Positions 45,054-53,700 of a stretch of 64,000 nucleotides of DNA are shown here, piece after piece (positions within the stretch are counted from its first letter, which is position 1; every line of letters starts with the position of its first letter). The notes under the pieces were generated by a model. That model saw only the letters and a program-made list of their open reading frames with translations, was not told the DNA's origin and ran no database searches. The DNA comes from Leisingera sp. S132. Its GTDB lineage: Bacteria > Pseudomonadota > Alphaproteobacteria > Rhodobacterales > Rhodobacteraceae. The stretch lies in contig NZ_CP083553.1 of NCBI RefSeq assembly GCF_025144465.1, positions 3,664,001 to 3,728,000 on the forward strand, written 5' to 3'. The position numbers and the translations under genes are program-made.

Positions 45054-45565
45054 GCACCACCGAACGCGCCGTTCTGGCAGGCGGCTGTTTCTGGGGCATG
45101 CAGGAACTGATCCGCAAACGCCCCGGCGTCATCAGCACCCGCGTCGGCTACACCGGCGGCGACGTGCCCAATGCCACCTACAGGAACCACGGCACCCATG
45201 CCGAAGGGATCGAGATCATCTTCGACCCCGCCGTCACCTCCTTCCGGGAGATGCTGGAGTTCTTCTTCCAGATCCACGACCCGACCACGGTCAACCGCCA
45301 GGGCAATGACCTGGGGATGAGCTACCGCTCGGCGATCTACTACGCGGACGAAACCCAAAAGGCCGTGGCCGAGGACACCATCGCCGACGTCAACGCCTCC
45401 GGCCTCTGGCCCGGCAAGGTGGTGACAGAGGTTGAACCCGTGGGCGACTTCTGGGAAGCCGAGCCTGAGCATCAGGACTACCTGCAGCGGCTGCCAACCG
45501 GCTACACCTGCCATTTCGCGCGGCCCGATTGGGTGCTGCCGAAGCGAAACGAAGCCGCTGAATAA
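45050..45565 (+). CDS. msrA: Peptide-methionine (S)-S-oxide reductase MsrA
   Basis: A 171-residue enzyme reducing methionine-S-sulfoxide. The active site GGCFWGM has catalytic C13, followed by [31 protein letters not shown] and the conserved [22 protein letters not shown]. Only one further cysteine (YTCHF) is available as resolving residue. The start is fixed by the ATGA overlap with msrB. A 28-bp palindrome follows the stop. Confidence 0.96.
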   Translation: MSTTERAVLAGGCFWGMQELIRKRPGVISTRVGYTGGDVPNATYRNHGTHAEGIEIIFDPAVTSFREMLEFFFQIHDPTTVNRQGNDLGMSYRSAIYYADETQKAVAEDTIADVNASGLWPGKVVTEVEPVGDFWEAEPEHQDYLQRLPTGYTCHFARPDWVLPKRNEAAE

Positions 45566-45567
45566 GT

Positions 45568-45595
45568 AACTGGTGGCACAATTGTGCCACCAGTT
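45568..45595. terminator. Perfect 28-bp palindrome between convergent msrA and DUF1508 gene
   Basis: The arm AACTGGTGGCACAA is followed directly by its reverse complement. It lies 3 bp after the msrA stop and 4 bp before the stop of the convergent small gene. It lacks a T-tract and may act as a shared terminator or 3'-end barrier. Confidence 0.55.
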
Positions 45596-45598
45596 CAT

Positions 45599-45769
45599 TC
45601 ACTCATCGTAGATCGGCGCAGAGGTTGCGCCTTTCACCAGATTAATCCCGTGGATGGCATCAGCTTTGTTCCAATAGCCTTCCGAGGAATCTGCTACAGT
45701 GTGGTGGTTTGCAGCTCGCAATGACCAACGCCATTGGTTCGCAGCATCTCGATATAGTTTGAAGTACAT
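45599..45769 (-). CDS. Small DUF1508 (YegP-like) protein, 56 residues
   Basis: Translating the minus strand from ATG 45769 gives MYFKLYRDAANQWRWSLRAA, then NHHTVADSSEGYWNKADAIH, then GINLVKGATSAPIYDE and a stop. This is one complete DUF1508/YegP repeat: the YFKLYRD...QWRWSLRAANH and SSEGYWNKADAIHGI positions are the conserved ones. GAGGAG lies 8 bp before the ATG. YegP proteins are small, of unknown function and sometimes stress-induced. It is convergent with msrA. Its small size makes it easy to miss. Confidence 0.85.
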   Translation of the reverse strand: MYFKLYRDAANQWRWSLRAANHHTVADSSEGYWNKADAIHGINLVKGATSAPIYDE

Positions 45770-45863
45770 TCTTCAAACTCCTCTTGTTCGCGGACTAACG
45801 CCGCGTCTCCAGAAAATGCTGCTCTGCACTTGACCGTCACGTTAATCGCATGCGATTCTAAGA

Positions 45864-45937
45864 CGTGTTTCGCGACACGGCCGTTTGCAATGCAGCGGCT
45901 CGGCGCCTTGGGGAATCCCCTTGGCGCCTTTCATTTT
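45864..45937 (+). ncRNA. Candidate small RNA with three stem-loops and terminator
   Basis: Three consecutive stems: CGTGT/ACACG (45864-45879), GCCG/CGGC (45880-45899) and GGCGCC...GGGG/CCCC...GGCGCC (45902-45928), the last followed by TTTCATTTT. A possible promoter is TTGACC at 45830 with GATTCT at 45854. No reading frame explains it. Alternative: a distant readthrough terminator for msrBA. Confidence 0.4.
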
Positions 45938-46027
45938 ATCCACAGCCCCACAGGAGTCGAGTCTTTTACTTGTGGCAACCCACAGCAAGTTGTGGAAAGC
46001 GAACAAGAGACAGACGATATATGGATT

Positions 46028-48034
46028 TCATTCCGCGGCCACCCGCGGCCGCCCGCTGGCTTCCACCGTCAGCGTGCCTTCGACGAAAACCTCCCGCGAC
46101 TCCACCTGCGCGGTGCGGATATCCCGCTCCACATGCACATGGATATCCTCGGCGCCCGCTTCCTCTGCTGCACCGCGAGCCTCACCCGCCAGCGCCGCCT
46201 CCAGTGCTGCCAGCGCCTCGTCCGAGGCCTGGTAGTCCACCGGGCCGCTCTCCAAATGCACCCGGTACTTGCCCTCGGAAGGCGAGGTCACGGTGCCGCT
46301 GCGCCGCATGGTGACGCGCCCCACTACAGCGCCGATGGCATTGGCCACACCGACGTGCTCCGGCAGGATCATGTTGCAGTGCAGCCGCTCTCCCACCGCG
46401 GGGTAATAGCTGGGGGCAGAGGCGCCCAACCCCACCACGTCCACATTCAGCGCGGCATCCAGCGCCAGCAGCCCGCGGTGCTTTGCCAGCCCGCGGTGCA
46501 TCAGCACATGCCGCGCCAGCTGATCCTCTGGCAGGCCAAAACTTTCCGCCTCCTCGGCAAAAGCAGATTCTAACAAGGTCAAAGCCGTCTGTTCAGTCAA
46601 CTGATCAATGATCATCTGCGCCAGCGTTCCAGCGTCTTTCGCCACCATGTCGCCGCTGCCAACCCTGCGGCGGGCAAACAGTGTCAGCGCCTTCTCTGCC
46701 GCCTCGCGGTCCCAGGCCTCAACCCGGCCCAGCACATGGCTGGCGTCCGAGGGCGTCACGCCGGAAACCTGCACCAGCCCGCGGTCCACCAGCCGGCCCA
46801 ATGAGCCATGCTCCATCCGGGTGCGCAGAATCTGGCCCAGCGGATGCACCTGCATCCCGATCCGCGCCAGCAGACCGGCCTCCCGCTCGCTGAGCCCCGC
46901 CACCGGCACCCCAGGGACCGCCCGCACGAAACGCCCGTCAAACTCGCCCACGGCGGAGTTGCGCAGCTGTTCGTCAAGCGCCGCATGCACCACTTCGGGC
47001 GCATCGGTCGCAATCAGCGAAACCGGCACCACCCGGCGCGGCCCCAGGGTCAGCCCGCCGGACAGCCCGCTGGTGTTCAGATGCACCTGGCTGTCACCGC
47101 CCAGGCCGGTGGTCCGCATCGCCACTGCCTCCACCATGGTGCGGAACGCCCCGACCCGGGCGCCCGCCGGATCAATCGCAGGCTTGCCGTCTTTGATCAG
47201 CGCCACATCCGTCGTGGTGCCGCCGATGTCGCTGACCAGCGCATGATTCGCCCCGGTCATCCAGCGCGCGCCGACGATTGACGCCGCTGGGCCGGACAGG
47301 ATTGTCTCGATCGGCCGCTCCCGCGCCTGCTCGCCGCTCATCAGCGCTCCGTCTCCGCGCACCACCATCATCGGCGCCTCGATCTCCAGATCGCGCAGCG
47401 TGTCCTGCGCCCGCCCGATCAGCCGGTCAATCATCCCGATGAGGCGGGCGTTCAGCACCGCCGTCACCGCCCGCTTGGGCCCATTCAGTTTGGCCGACAG
47501 CTGGTGTGAGCAGGTGGCTGGAGCGCCGGTCATCTCGTGAATGATCCGCGCCACCTCGACCTCATGTGCTGGGTTGCGGGTGGCAAAGACCCCGGCCACG
47601 GCAAAGCCGGTCACCCCTTGGCCCTCAGTGCGCAGGAACAGCTCCAGCGCCTCTGTGTCCAGGGGTGCTGCCTCGCTGCCGGCGTGGGTATGACCGCCGC
47701 CGATGACCAGCGCCGGATCACCCTTCAGCGCGTCGCGCAGACCGTGCCGGTCCAGATCGGCCTCGTTGAAGCCGATATAGATCAGCGCCACCCGGCCGCC
47801 CTGACCCTCGACCAGCGCATTGGTCGCCAGCGTAGTGGACAGCGCCGCCAGCGACACCTCCTGCGGCTGTACCCCGGATTGCTCCAGCACCGCCCGGATT
47901 GCGCCGCCGACACCGATTGCCAAATCCTGGCGCGTCGTCAGCGACTTGGCAGAGGCGATCACCTCCTTCTCGTCGCGGATCAGCACCGCATCCGTATAGG
48001 TTCCGCCCGTGTCCACACCCAGCAGCAACGCCAT
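46028..48034 (-). CDS. Hydantoinase/oxoprolinase family protein (HyuA-like)
   Basis: A 668-residue ATP-dependent amidohydrolase-like protein. The N-terminal Hydant_A_N domain begins ALLLGVDTGGTYTDAVLIRD with actin-fold phosphate-binding residues, and the Hydantoinase_A core has a second phosphate loop SDIGGTTTDVALIKDGKP. Members hydrolyse hydantoins, 5-oxoproline or acetone/acetophenone carboxylation intermediates. The usual HyuB partner is absent from the neighbourhood, so the substrate is unclear. ATG 48034 is preferred to the GTG at 48049. Confidence 0.88.
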   Translation of the reverse strand: MALLLGVDTGGTYTDAVLIRDEKEVIASAKSLTTRQDLAIGVGGAIRAVLEQSGVQPQEVSLAALSTTLATNALVEGQGGRVALIYIGFNEADLDRHGLRDALKGDPALVIGGGHTHAGSEAAPLDTEALELFLRTEGQGVTGFAVAGVFATRNPAHEVEVARIIHEMTGAPATCSHQLSAKLNGPKRAVTAVLNARLIGMIDRLIGRAQDTLRDLEIEAPMMVVRGDGALMSGEQARERPIETILSGPAASIVGARWMTGANHALVSDIGGTTTDVALIKDGKPAIDPAGARVGAFRTMVEAVAMRTTGLGGDSQVHLNTSGLSGGLTLGPRRVVPVSLIATDAPEVVHAALDEQLRNSAVGEFDGRFVRAVPGVPVAGLSEREAGLLARIGMQVHPLGQILRTRMEHGSLGRLVDRGLVQVSGVTPSDASHVLGRVEAWDREAAEKALTLFARRRVGSGDMVAKDAGTLAQMIIDQLTEQTALTLLESAFAEEAESFGLPEDQLARHVLMHRGLAKHRGLLALDAALNVDVVGLGASAPSYYPAVGERLHCNMILPEHVGVANAIGAVVGRVTMRRSGTVTSPSEGKYRVHLESGPVDYQASDEALAALEAALAGEARGAAEEAGAEDIHVHVERDIRTAQVESREVFVEGTLTVEASGRPRVAAE

Positions 48035-48106
48035 GCCCAGCCCCTTCACACTCTGTTCGCCGGACCGGGTGTAACGCCTAATTGCGGCCCGTCCATCCTG
48101 TTTGCG

Positions 48107-49150
48107 TCACGAAAGCCGTTGAACCGCCCACCGCGCCGCATCCGCCACCGCCGGATCCGGATCCTCCGCCAGCCCCTGCGCCAGCTCCCGCAGCTCCGCC
48201 AGGCCGGAATTGCCAATCGCATAGAGCACATTGCGCACAAAACGGTCGCGCCCGATGCGCTTGATCGGCGAGCCGGAGAACTTTTCCCGGAACGCAGCGT
48301 CATCCAGCACCGCAAGCTCCGCCAGCCTCGGCGCCTTCAGCTCCTCGCGCGCGGCATAGCGCATGTCGCTGGCCGCCACCGCAAATTTGTTCCAGGGACA
48401 GGCCGCCAGGCAATCGTCGCAGCCATAGATCCGGTTGCCCAGCTTGCCGCGCAGATCCTCGTCCACTGGGCCTTTGTGCTCAATGGTCAGATAGGAGATA
48501 CAGCGCCGCGCATCGACCTGGTAAGGTGCCGGAAAGGCATCGGTCGGGCAGCTGTCCAGACAGGCCCGGCAGGACCCGCAACGGTCCGGCTCTGCCCTGT
48601 CCGCCGGCAGCTCCAAAGTCGTAAAAACAGAGCCTAAAAAGGCCCAATTACCCCAATCCCGGCTTACCAGGTTGCTGTGCTTGCCCTGCCAGCCCAATCC
48701 TGCCGCCATGCCCAGCGCCTTCTCCGGCACCGGCGCGGTATCGACAAACACCTTCACCTGGCAATCCTCACCGGCCTCAGCGATCAGCCAGCGCGCCAGC
48801 CGCTTCAGCCGCTTCTTGACCAGGTCGTGGTAGTCCTTGTTCCGGGCATAGACAGACACCGCACCGCGGTCCGCCTGCCCCACCACCGCCATCGGGTCTT
48901 CATCCGGCGTGTAGCTTTCCGCCAGCATGATCACCGACCGCGCCTCTGGCCACAGTTGCGCCGGGTCGCCGCGCCAATGGCTGCGCTCCGCCATCCAGCC
49001 CATCTGCCCGTGATAGCCGGCGTCCAGGAACGCCTGCAGCCGCGCAGGCACCTGTGGCACATCCCACGGGCGGCAGATCCGGCAGGAGACGAATCCTTCC
49101 GCCAGCGCCTGCGCGACCAGTTTCTCCTTGATGCCGGACCCGTCTTTCAT
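48107..49150 (-). CDS. queG: tRNA epoxyqueuosine(34) reductase QueG
   Basis: A 347-residue cobalamin-dependent reductase, the last step of queuosine synthesis in tRNA. Two ferredoxin-like 4Fe-4S motifs, [13 protein letters not shown] and [13 protein letters not shown], lie in the middle, with the DUF1730 N-terminal region ([30 protein letters not shown]) and a C-terminal HEAT-like tail ([16 protein letters not shown]). It lies between a GST and a hydantoinase on the same strand with gaps of about 70 bp on each side. Confidence 0.95.
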   Translation of the reverse strand: MKDGSGIKEKLVAQALAEGFVSCRICRPWDVPQVPARLQAFLDAGYHGQMGWMAERSHWRGDPAQLWPEARSVIMLAESYTPDEDPMAVVGQADRGAVSVYARNKDYHDLVKKRLKRLARWLIAEAGEDCQVKVFVDTAPVPEKALGMAAGLGWQGKHSNLVSRDWGNWAFLGSVFTTLELPADRAEPDRCGSCRACLDSCPTDAFPAPYQVDARRCISYLTIEHKGPVDEDLRGKLGNRIYGCDDCLAACPWNKFAVAASDMRYAAREELKAPRLAELAVLDDAAFREKFSGSPIKRIGRDRFVRNVLYAIGNSGLAELRELAQGLAEDPDPAVADAARWAVQRLS

Positions 49151-49205
49151 CTTTGCCCAAATACTCCGGGGGAGCGGCCCATCGGGCCGCGGGGGCAGCG
49201 CCCCA
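49151..49205 (+). repeat. Rhodobacterales-type dispersed intergenic motif
   Basis: TTTGCCCAAATACTCCGGGG, then GAGCGGCCCATCGGGCCGC and GGGGCAGCGCCCC, fills the gap between queG and the GST gene. It contains two GC-rich hairpins and the AAATACTCC core also hinted at near 25140. Confidence 0.5.
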
Positions 49206-49219
49206 ATACCCCGTTGATA

Positions 49220-49885
49220 TCAGAAATCCAGATCAGTGTAATGCGGCGGCGGCCGGAACCCCGGCACCTGATCGGCCAGGATCGACCGGAACGCAGGCCG
49301 CGACTTGATCTTGGCGTACCAGTCCTTGACCACCGCCGAACGGTTCCAGTCCACATCCGAGATATAGTCCAGCGACGACAGATGCGCCGCCGCGGCGAAA
49401 TCCGCCAGCGTCATCATGTCCCCGGCCAGCCAGCGCCGGTGGTCCAGCAGCCAGGCCATGTAATCCAGGTGGTATTTGATCGCCTTGGCGCCGGCCTTGA
49501 CGTTGCGGCTGTCCGGATAGCCCTCGCCGGTGATCTTCTTGTTGACCCGCTCATAAAGCAGCTTTGACGTCACCTCGTGATGGAACTTGTCGTCAAACCA
49601 GCTCACCAGGCGGCGCACTTCATAACGGCCCGCGGCATCCTTGGGCATCAGCGGCGGCTCTGGGCGGGTTTCTTCAAGGTATTCGCAGATTGCGGCGCTC
49701 TCGGCCATCATCTGCCCGTCCAGCCGGATCACCGGCACCTTGGCGGCGGGGTTGCGGCGCAGAAAATCCGGATCCTGCTCCCAATAGCGCTCCTCGACCA
49801 GTTCAACCTCGATCTTCTTCTCTGCCAGCGACAGCCGCACCTTGCGGCAATAGGGGGACAGGGGAACGTGGTACAGGCGCGCCAT
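49220..49885 (-). CDS. Glutathione S-transferase family protein
   Basis: A 221-residue GST: thioredoxin-like domain (ARLYHVPLSPYCRKVRLSLAEKKIEVELVEERYWEQDPDFLRRNPAAKVPVIRLDGQMMAESAAICEYLEE) with SPYC at the active-site position, Val-Pro cis-proline and the ESxA glutathione contact, then a helical C-terminal domain. Substrate unknown. A second, unrelated-looking GST lies at 7888-8490. Start at ATG 49885. Confidence 0.92.
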   Translation of the reverse strand: MARLYHVPLSPYCRKVRLSLAEKKIEVELVEERYWEQDPDFLRRNPAAKVPVIRLDGQMMAESAAICEYLEETRPEPPLMPKDAAGRYEVRRLVSWFDDKFHHEVTSKLLYERVNKKITGEGYPDSRNVKAGAKAIKYHLDYMAWLLDHRRWLAGDMMTLADFAAAAHLSSLDYISDVDWNRSAVVKDWYAKIKSRPAFRSILADQVPGFRPPPHYTDLDF

Positions 49886-49951
49886 GGCTACAGGGGATCT
49901 CCAGAAAACTTGCAACGGTTGGTTCAGCAATGCCTTGGGCGGGGCAAAGAT

Positions 49952-50689
49952 TCAATCCTCGAAACAATCCGCCCGCCCGTCTGCGCGAATGGTGGCCGCT
50001 CCGTCCTGGATCTGCCGCGCCCGGCGCTGCACAAAGCTGGACGGTTTGCGGGCCGACCGCTCCTTGGGGTTGGGCAGCACCGCGGCAATCAGCGCCGCCT
50101 GACGGGCGCTCAGCTGATCCGGGCCAACCCCGAAATACTTGCGGGCTGCTGCTTCGGCGCCAAACACGCCCTCATCCATTTCGGCCACGTTCAGATAAAC
50201 CTCCAGAATGCGCCGCTTGCTCCAGACGATTTCTACCGCTGGGGTCAGCAGCGTTTCCAGCACCTTACGCGGCCAGCTTCGGCCCTGCCACAGGAACACG
50301 TTCTTCACCACCTGTTGTGAAATGGTCGAGCCGCCGCGGCTGCCGCCCGCTTCGATTGCTGCCTGAATGGCCCGGGCATCAAATCCCCAATGGCGGCAGA
50401 ACTGCGCATCCTCGGCCGCCACCACAGAACGTGCCAGCACCGGTGCCATTTCCTCCAGCGGCACCCACATCCGGTCCACGTCGCCCAAGCGGCGCTGCTC
50501 GGCCCAGATGGTATGGGTGATCGGCGGGTTCACCACCGAATACAGCAAGATGAGGGCAAGGAATACCGCGGCCACCGCCAGCGCCCCGCGCAAAACCCAG
50601 CGCCGCAGCCAGCGCAGCGGCTGGATCTTCAGCGGCGCCGTCTTCTTGCTGCTCTTGGATTTCTTCTTTTTTGCAACTGCCTTCGCCAT
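49952..50689 (-). CDS. mtgA: Monofunctional biosynthetic peptidoglycan transglycosylase
   Basis: A 245-residue membrane-anchored GT51 glycosyltransferase polymerising lipid II. The lysine-rich cytoplasmic N-terminus (MAKAVAKKKKSKSSKK) is followed by one membrane helix (about 33-51), then the GT51 motifs VAAEDAQFCRHWGFD, RGGSTISQQVVKNVFLW, RRILEVYLNVAEMDEGVFGAEAAARKYF and LSARQAALIAAVLPNP. No transpeptidase domain. It lies downstream of the gltB terminator on the same strand, so it has its own promoter. Confidence 0.95.
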   Translation of the reverse strand: MAKAVAKKKKSKSSKKTAPLKIQPLRWLRRWVLRGALAVAAVFLALILLYSVVNPPITHTIWAEQRRLGDVDRMWVPLEEMAPVLARSVVAAEDAQFCRHWGFDARAIQAAIEAGGSRGGSTISQQVVKNVFLWQGRSWPRKVLETLLTPAVEIVWSKRRILEVYLNVAEMDEGVFGAEAAARKYFGVGPDQLSARQAALIAAVLPNPKERSARKPSSFVQRRARQIQDGAATIRADGRADCFED

Positions 50690-50732
50690 GCCCCTCTATA
50701 GGCCAGCATGCCCCCGGTAACCAACCGCCAAA

Positions 50733-50765
50733 AAGAAAACCCCGCAAGCATTTGCCTGCGGGGTT
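50733..50765 (-). terminator. Rho-independent terminator after gltB
   Basis: On the minus strand AACCCCGCA and TGCGGGGTT form a 9-bp stem, followed by TTTTCTTTTTGG. It lies between the gltB stop and mtgA. Confidence 0.85.
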
Positions 50766-50788
50766 CCGGTTTCCGTCTCTAACAGGGC

Positions 50789-53700
50789 TTATTCCGCCGG
50801 AACAGCCGCCTGCTCCTGCATCACCGGATGCGGCAGCTTGTCGAGCATCTCCTTGGGGCACACCTGCAGGAAGTTCGACTTCTCGATGTCCCAATGCTGC
50901 AGGATCTCCGCGGCCTTGCGGCTGCCGGTTTCATCCAGATGGCGGGCAATCAGACCTTTCAGCTCCGCCTCCCAATGCGCCACAGTAACCGGGCAGGTGA
51001 CCAGAGATTCCATGTTCATCAGGTCCGAGGCCTTGCCTTCAGGGTCATACAGATACGCCATGCCGCCAGTCATGCCAGCACCAAAGTTGGCGCCGATCGA
51101 GCCGAGGATCACCGCAACACCACCGGTCATGTATTCACAGCCGTTGGAGCCGCAGCCCTCGATCACCACCTTGGCGCCGGAGTTGCGGACAGCGAAACGC
51201 TCGCCCGCGCGGCCCGCCGCAAACAGGTAGCCATCTGTGGCGCCGTACAGCACGGTGTTGCCGATGATGGTGTTCTCGCTCGCCACCAGCGGGCTTACCT
51301 GCGGCGGGCGCACCACGATGATGCCGCCCGACAGGCCCTTGCCGACATAGTCGTTGGCATCGCCGGACACTTCCAGTTTCAGCCCCGGCGCGGCAAAGGC
51401 GCCCAGCGCCTGGCCGGCAGAACCCTGCAGCTTCACCGTCAGGTGATCCGGCTGGAACGAATTCCGCATGCCGAAATTGCGCACGATATGGCTGGAGGTC
51501 CGGGTGCCCACGGTGCGGTGGGTGTTCTGGATCGCATAAGACAGCTGCATCTTCTCGCCGTCCTGCAGGAAGCGGGCGGCATCGCGCACGATCTCCGCAT
51601 CCAGCGTGTCCGGCACCGCGTTGCGTTCCTTGTCGCGGTTGTAGGTAATATTGGCAGAGCCATCGACGGTGATCAGCAGCGGGTTCAGGTCCAAGTCGTC
51701 CAGATGCGCAGAACCGCGCGACACCTGCGCCAGCAGATCGGCGCGTCCAATCACCTCATCCAGCGAACGCGCGCCGATGGAGGCGAGGATTTCCCGCACT
51801 TCTTGGGCGTAAAAGGTGATCAGGTTCACCACCTTGTCGGCGTTGCCGGTGAACTTGGCACGCAGGCTCTCATCCTGAGTACAGACGCCGACCGGGCAGG
51901 TGTTGGACTGGCACTGGCGCACCATGATGCAGCCCATTGCGATCAGCGCCGCGGTGCCGATGCCGTATTCCTCGGCCCCCAGCATGGCGGCCATCACGAT
52001 GTCGCGCCCGGTGCGCAGGCCCCCGTCGGTACGCAGCGTTACCCGCTCGCGCAGGTTGTTCATCGCCAGCACCTGATGCGCCTCGGTCAGGCCCATCTCC
52101 CACGGCAGGCCCGCATATTTGATCGAGGTCGCAGGCGACGCCCCGGTGCCGCCGTTGTGGCCGGAGATCAGGATGATGTCGGCCTTCGCCTTGGCCACGC
52201 CGGCCGCGATGGTGCCAACGCCCGAGGACGCCACCAGCTTCACCGTCACCTTGCAGCGCGGGTTGATCTGCTTGAGGTCATAGATCAGCTGCGCCAGATC
52301 CTCGATTGAGTAAATATCGTGGTGCGGCGGCGGCGAGATCAGCGTGACGCCCTTCGTCGAATGGCGCAGACGGGCAATCAGGTCCGTGACCTTCATCCCC
52401 GGCAGCTGGCCGCCCTCGCCGGGCTTGGCGCCCTGGGCCACCTTGATCTCCAGTTCCTCGCACTGGTTCAGGTATTCGGCGGTCACGCCAAAGCGGCCCG
52501 ACGCCACCTGCTTGATCTTCGCAGACGGGTTGTCGCCGTTCGGCTCCGGCACAAAATGTGCCGGGTCTTCGCCGCCCTCGCCGGAGTCGGACTTGGCGCC
52601 GATCCGGTTCATCGCCACGTTCAGCGTCTTATGCGCCTCGGGGCTCAGCGCGCCCAGGGACATGCCCGGGGTCACGAAGCGTTTGCGGATCGAGGTGATC
52701 GATTCCACTTCCTCAATCGGAACCGCCTTGCCCAGCGGCTTGATCTGCAAGAGGTCGCGCAGATGGATCGGCGGATTGCTCTGCATCTTCGCCGAATACT
52801 GCTTCCACAGCTCATATGAGGCTCTGTTACAGGCCATTTGCATCATATGCATGCTGGTGGCTTCCCAGGCGTGGGTCTCACCCGACTTGCGCGCCTTGTA
52901 GAAACCGCCGATCGGCAGGATGCCTTCGGACGCCTTCCAGGCCTTGGCGTGGATTTCCTCCGCCTTGGTCTGGATGCCGGTCACACCGATGCCGGAAATG
53001 CGCGAGGTCATGCCCGGGAAGTATTCCGCACACATGGCGCGGGACAGGCCCACCGCCTCGAAATTCAACCCGCCACGGTAGGACGACACAACCGAAATCC
53101 CCATCTTGGCCATGATCTTCAACAGACCCTGGTCGATGGCTTCGCGGTAGCGCGCGACGTTCTCGGTCAGCGAGCCATCCAGCAGCCCGCGCTCAATCCG
53201 GTCGGCCAGCGAATCCTCGGCCAGATAGGCGTTCACCACGGTTGCGCCGCAGCCGATCAGCACCGCAAAGTAATGCGGGTCGATGCATTCAGCAGACCGC
53301 ACGTTCAGCGAGCAGAAGGTGCGCAGCCCCTTGCGGGTCAGATGCGAATGCACGGCAGAGGTCGCCAGGATCATCGGCATCGCCACCTTGTCCGCACCGG
53401 AATGCTGGTCGGTCAGCACGATATGGCCGGCACCTGAACGCACCGCCTCCTCGGCCTCGGCCCGGATCCGCGCCAACGCCGCATTCAGCGAGCCGCGGCC
53501 CGGCGCGAAGGTGCAGTCGATTTCCGCCAGCGGCGCGTTGAACTGCTCCACCAGCTTGTCCCATTGGGCGTTGCCCACAAACGGGCTCTCCAGCACGATG
53601 ATCTCGGTCTGGCTGCTATCCTCGTCCAGCACGTTCTTCAGGTTGCCGAAGCGGGTCTTCAGAGACATCACCCGGAATTCGCGCAAGCTGTCGATCGGCG

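Noticed and set aside
45936-45998. A replication origin at the DnaA-box-like cluster
   Set aside because: Only two good boxes, no A/T-rich unwinding region and none of the usual origin-linked genes nearby.
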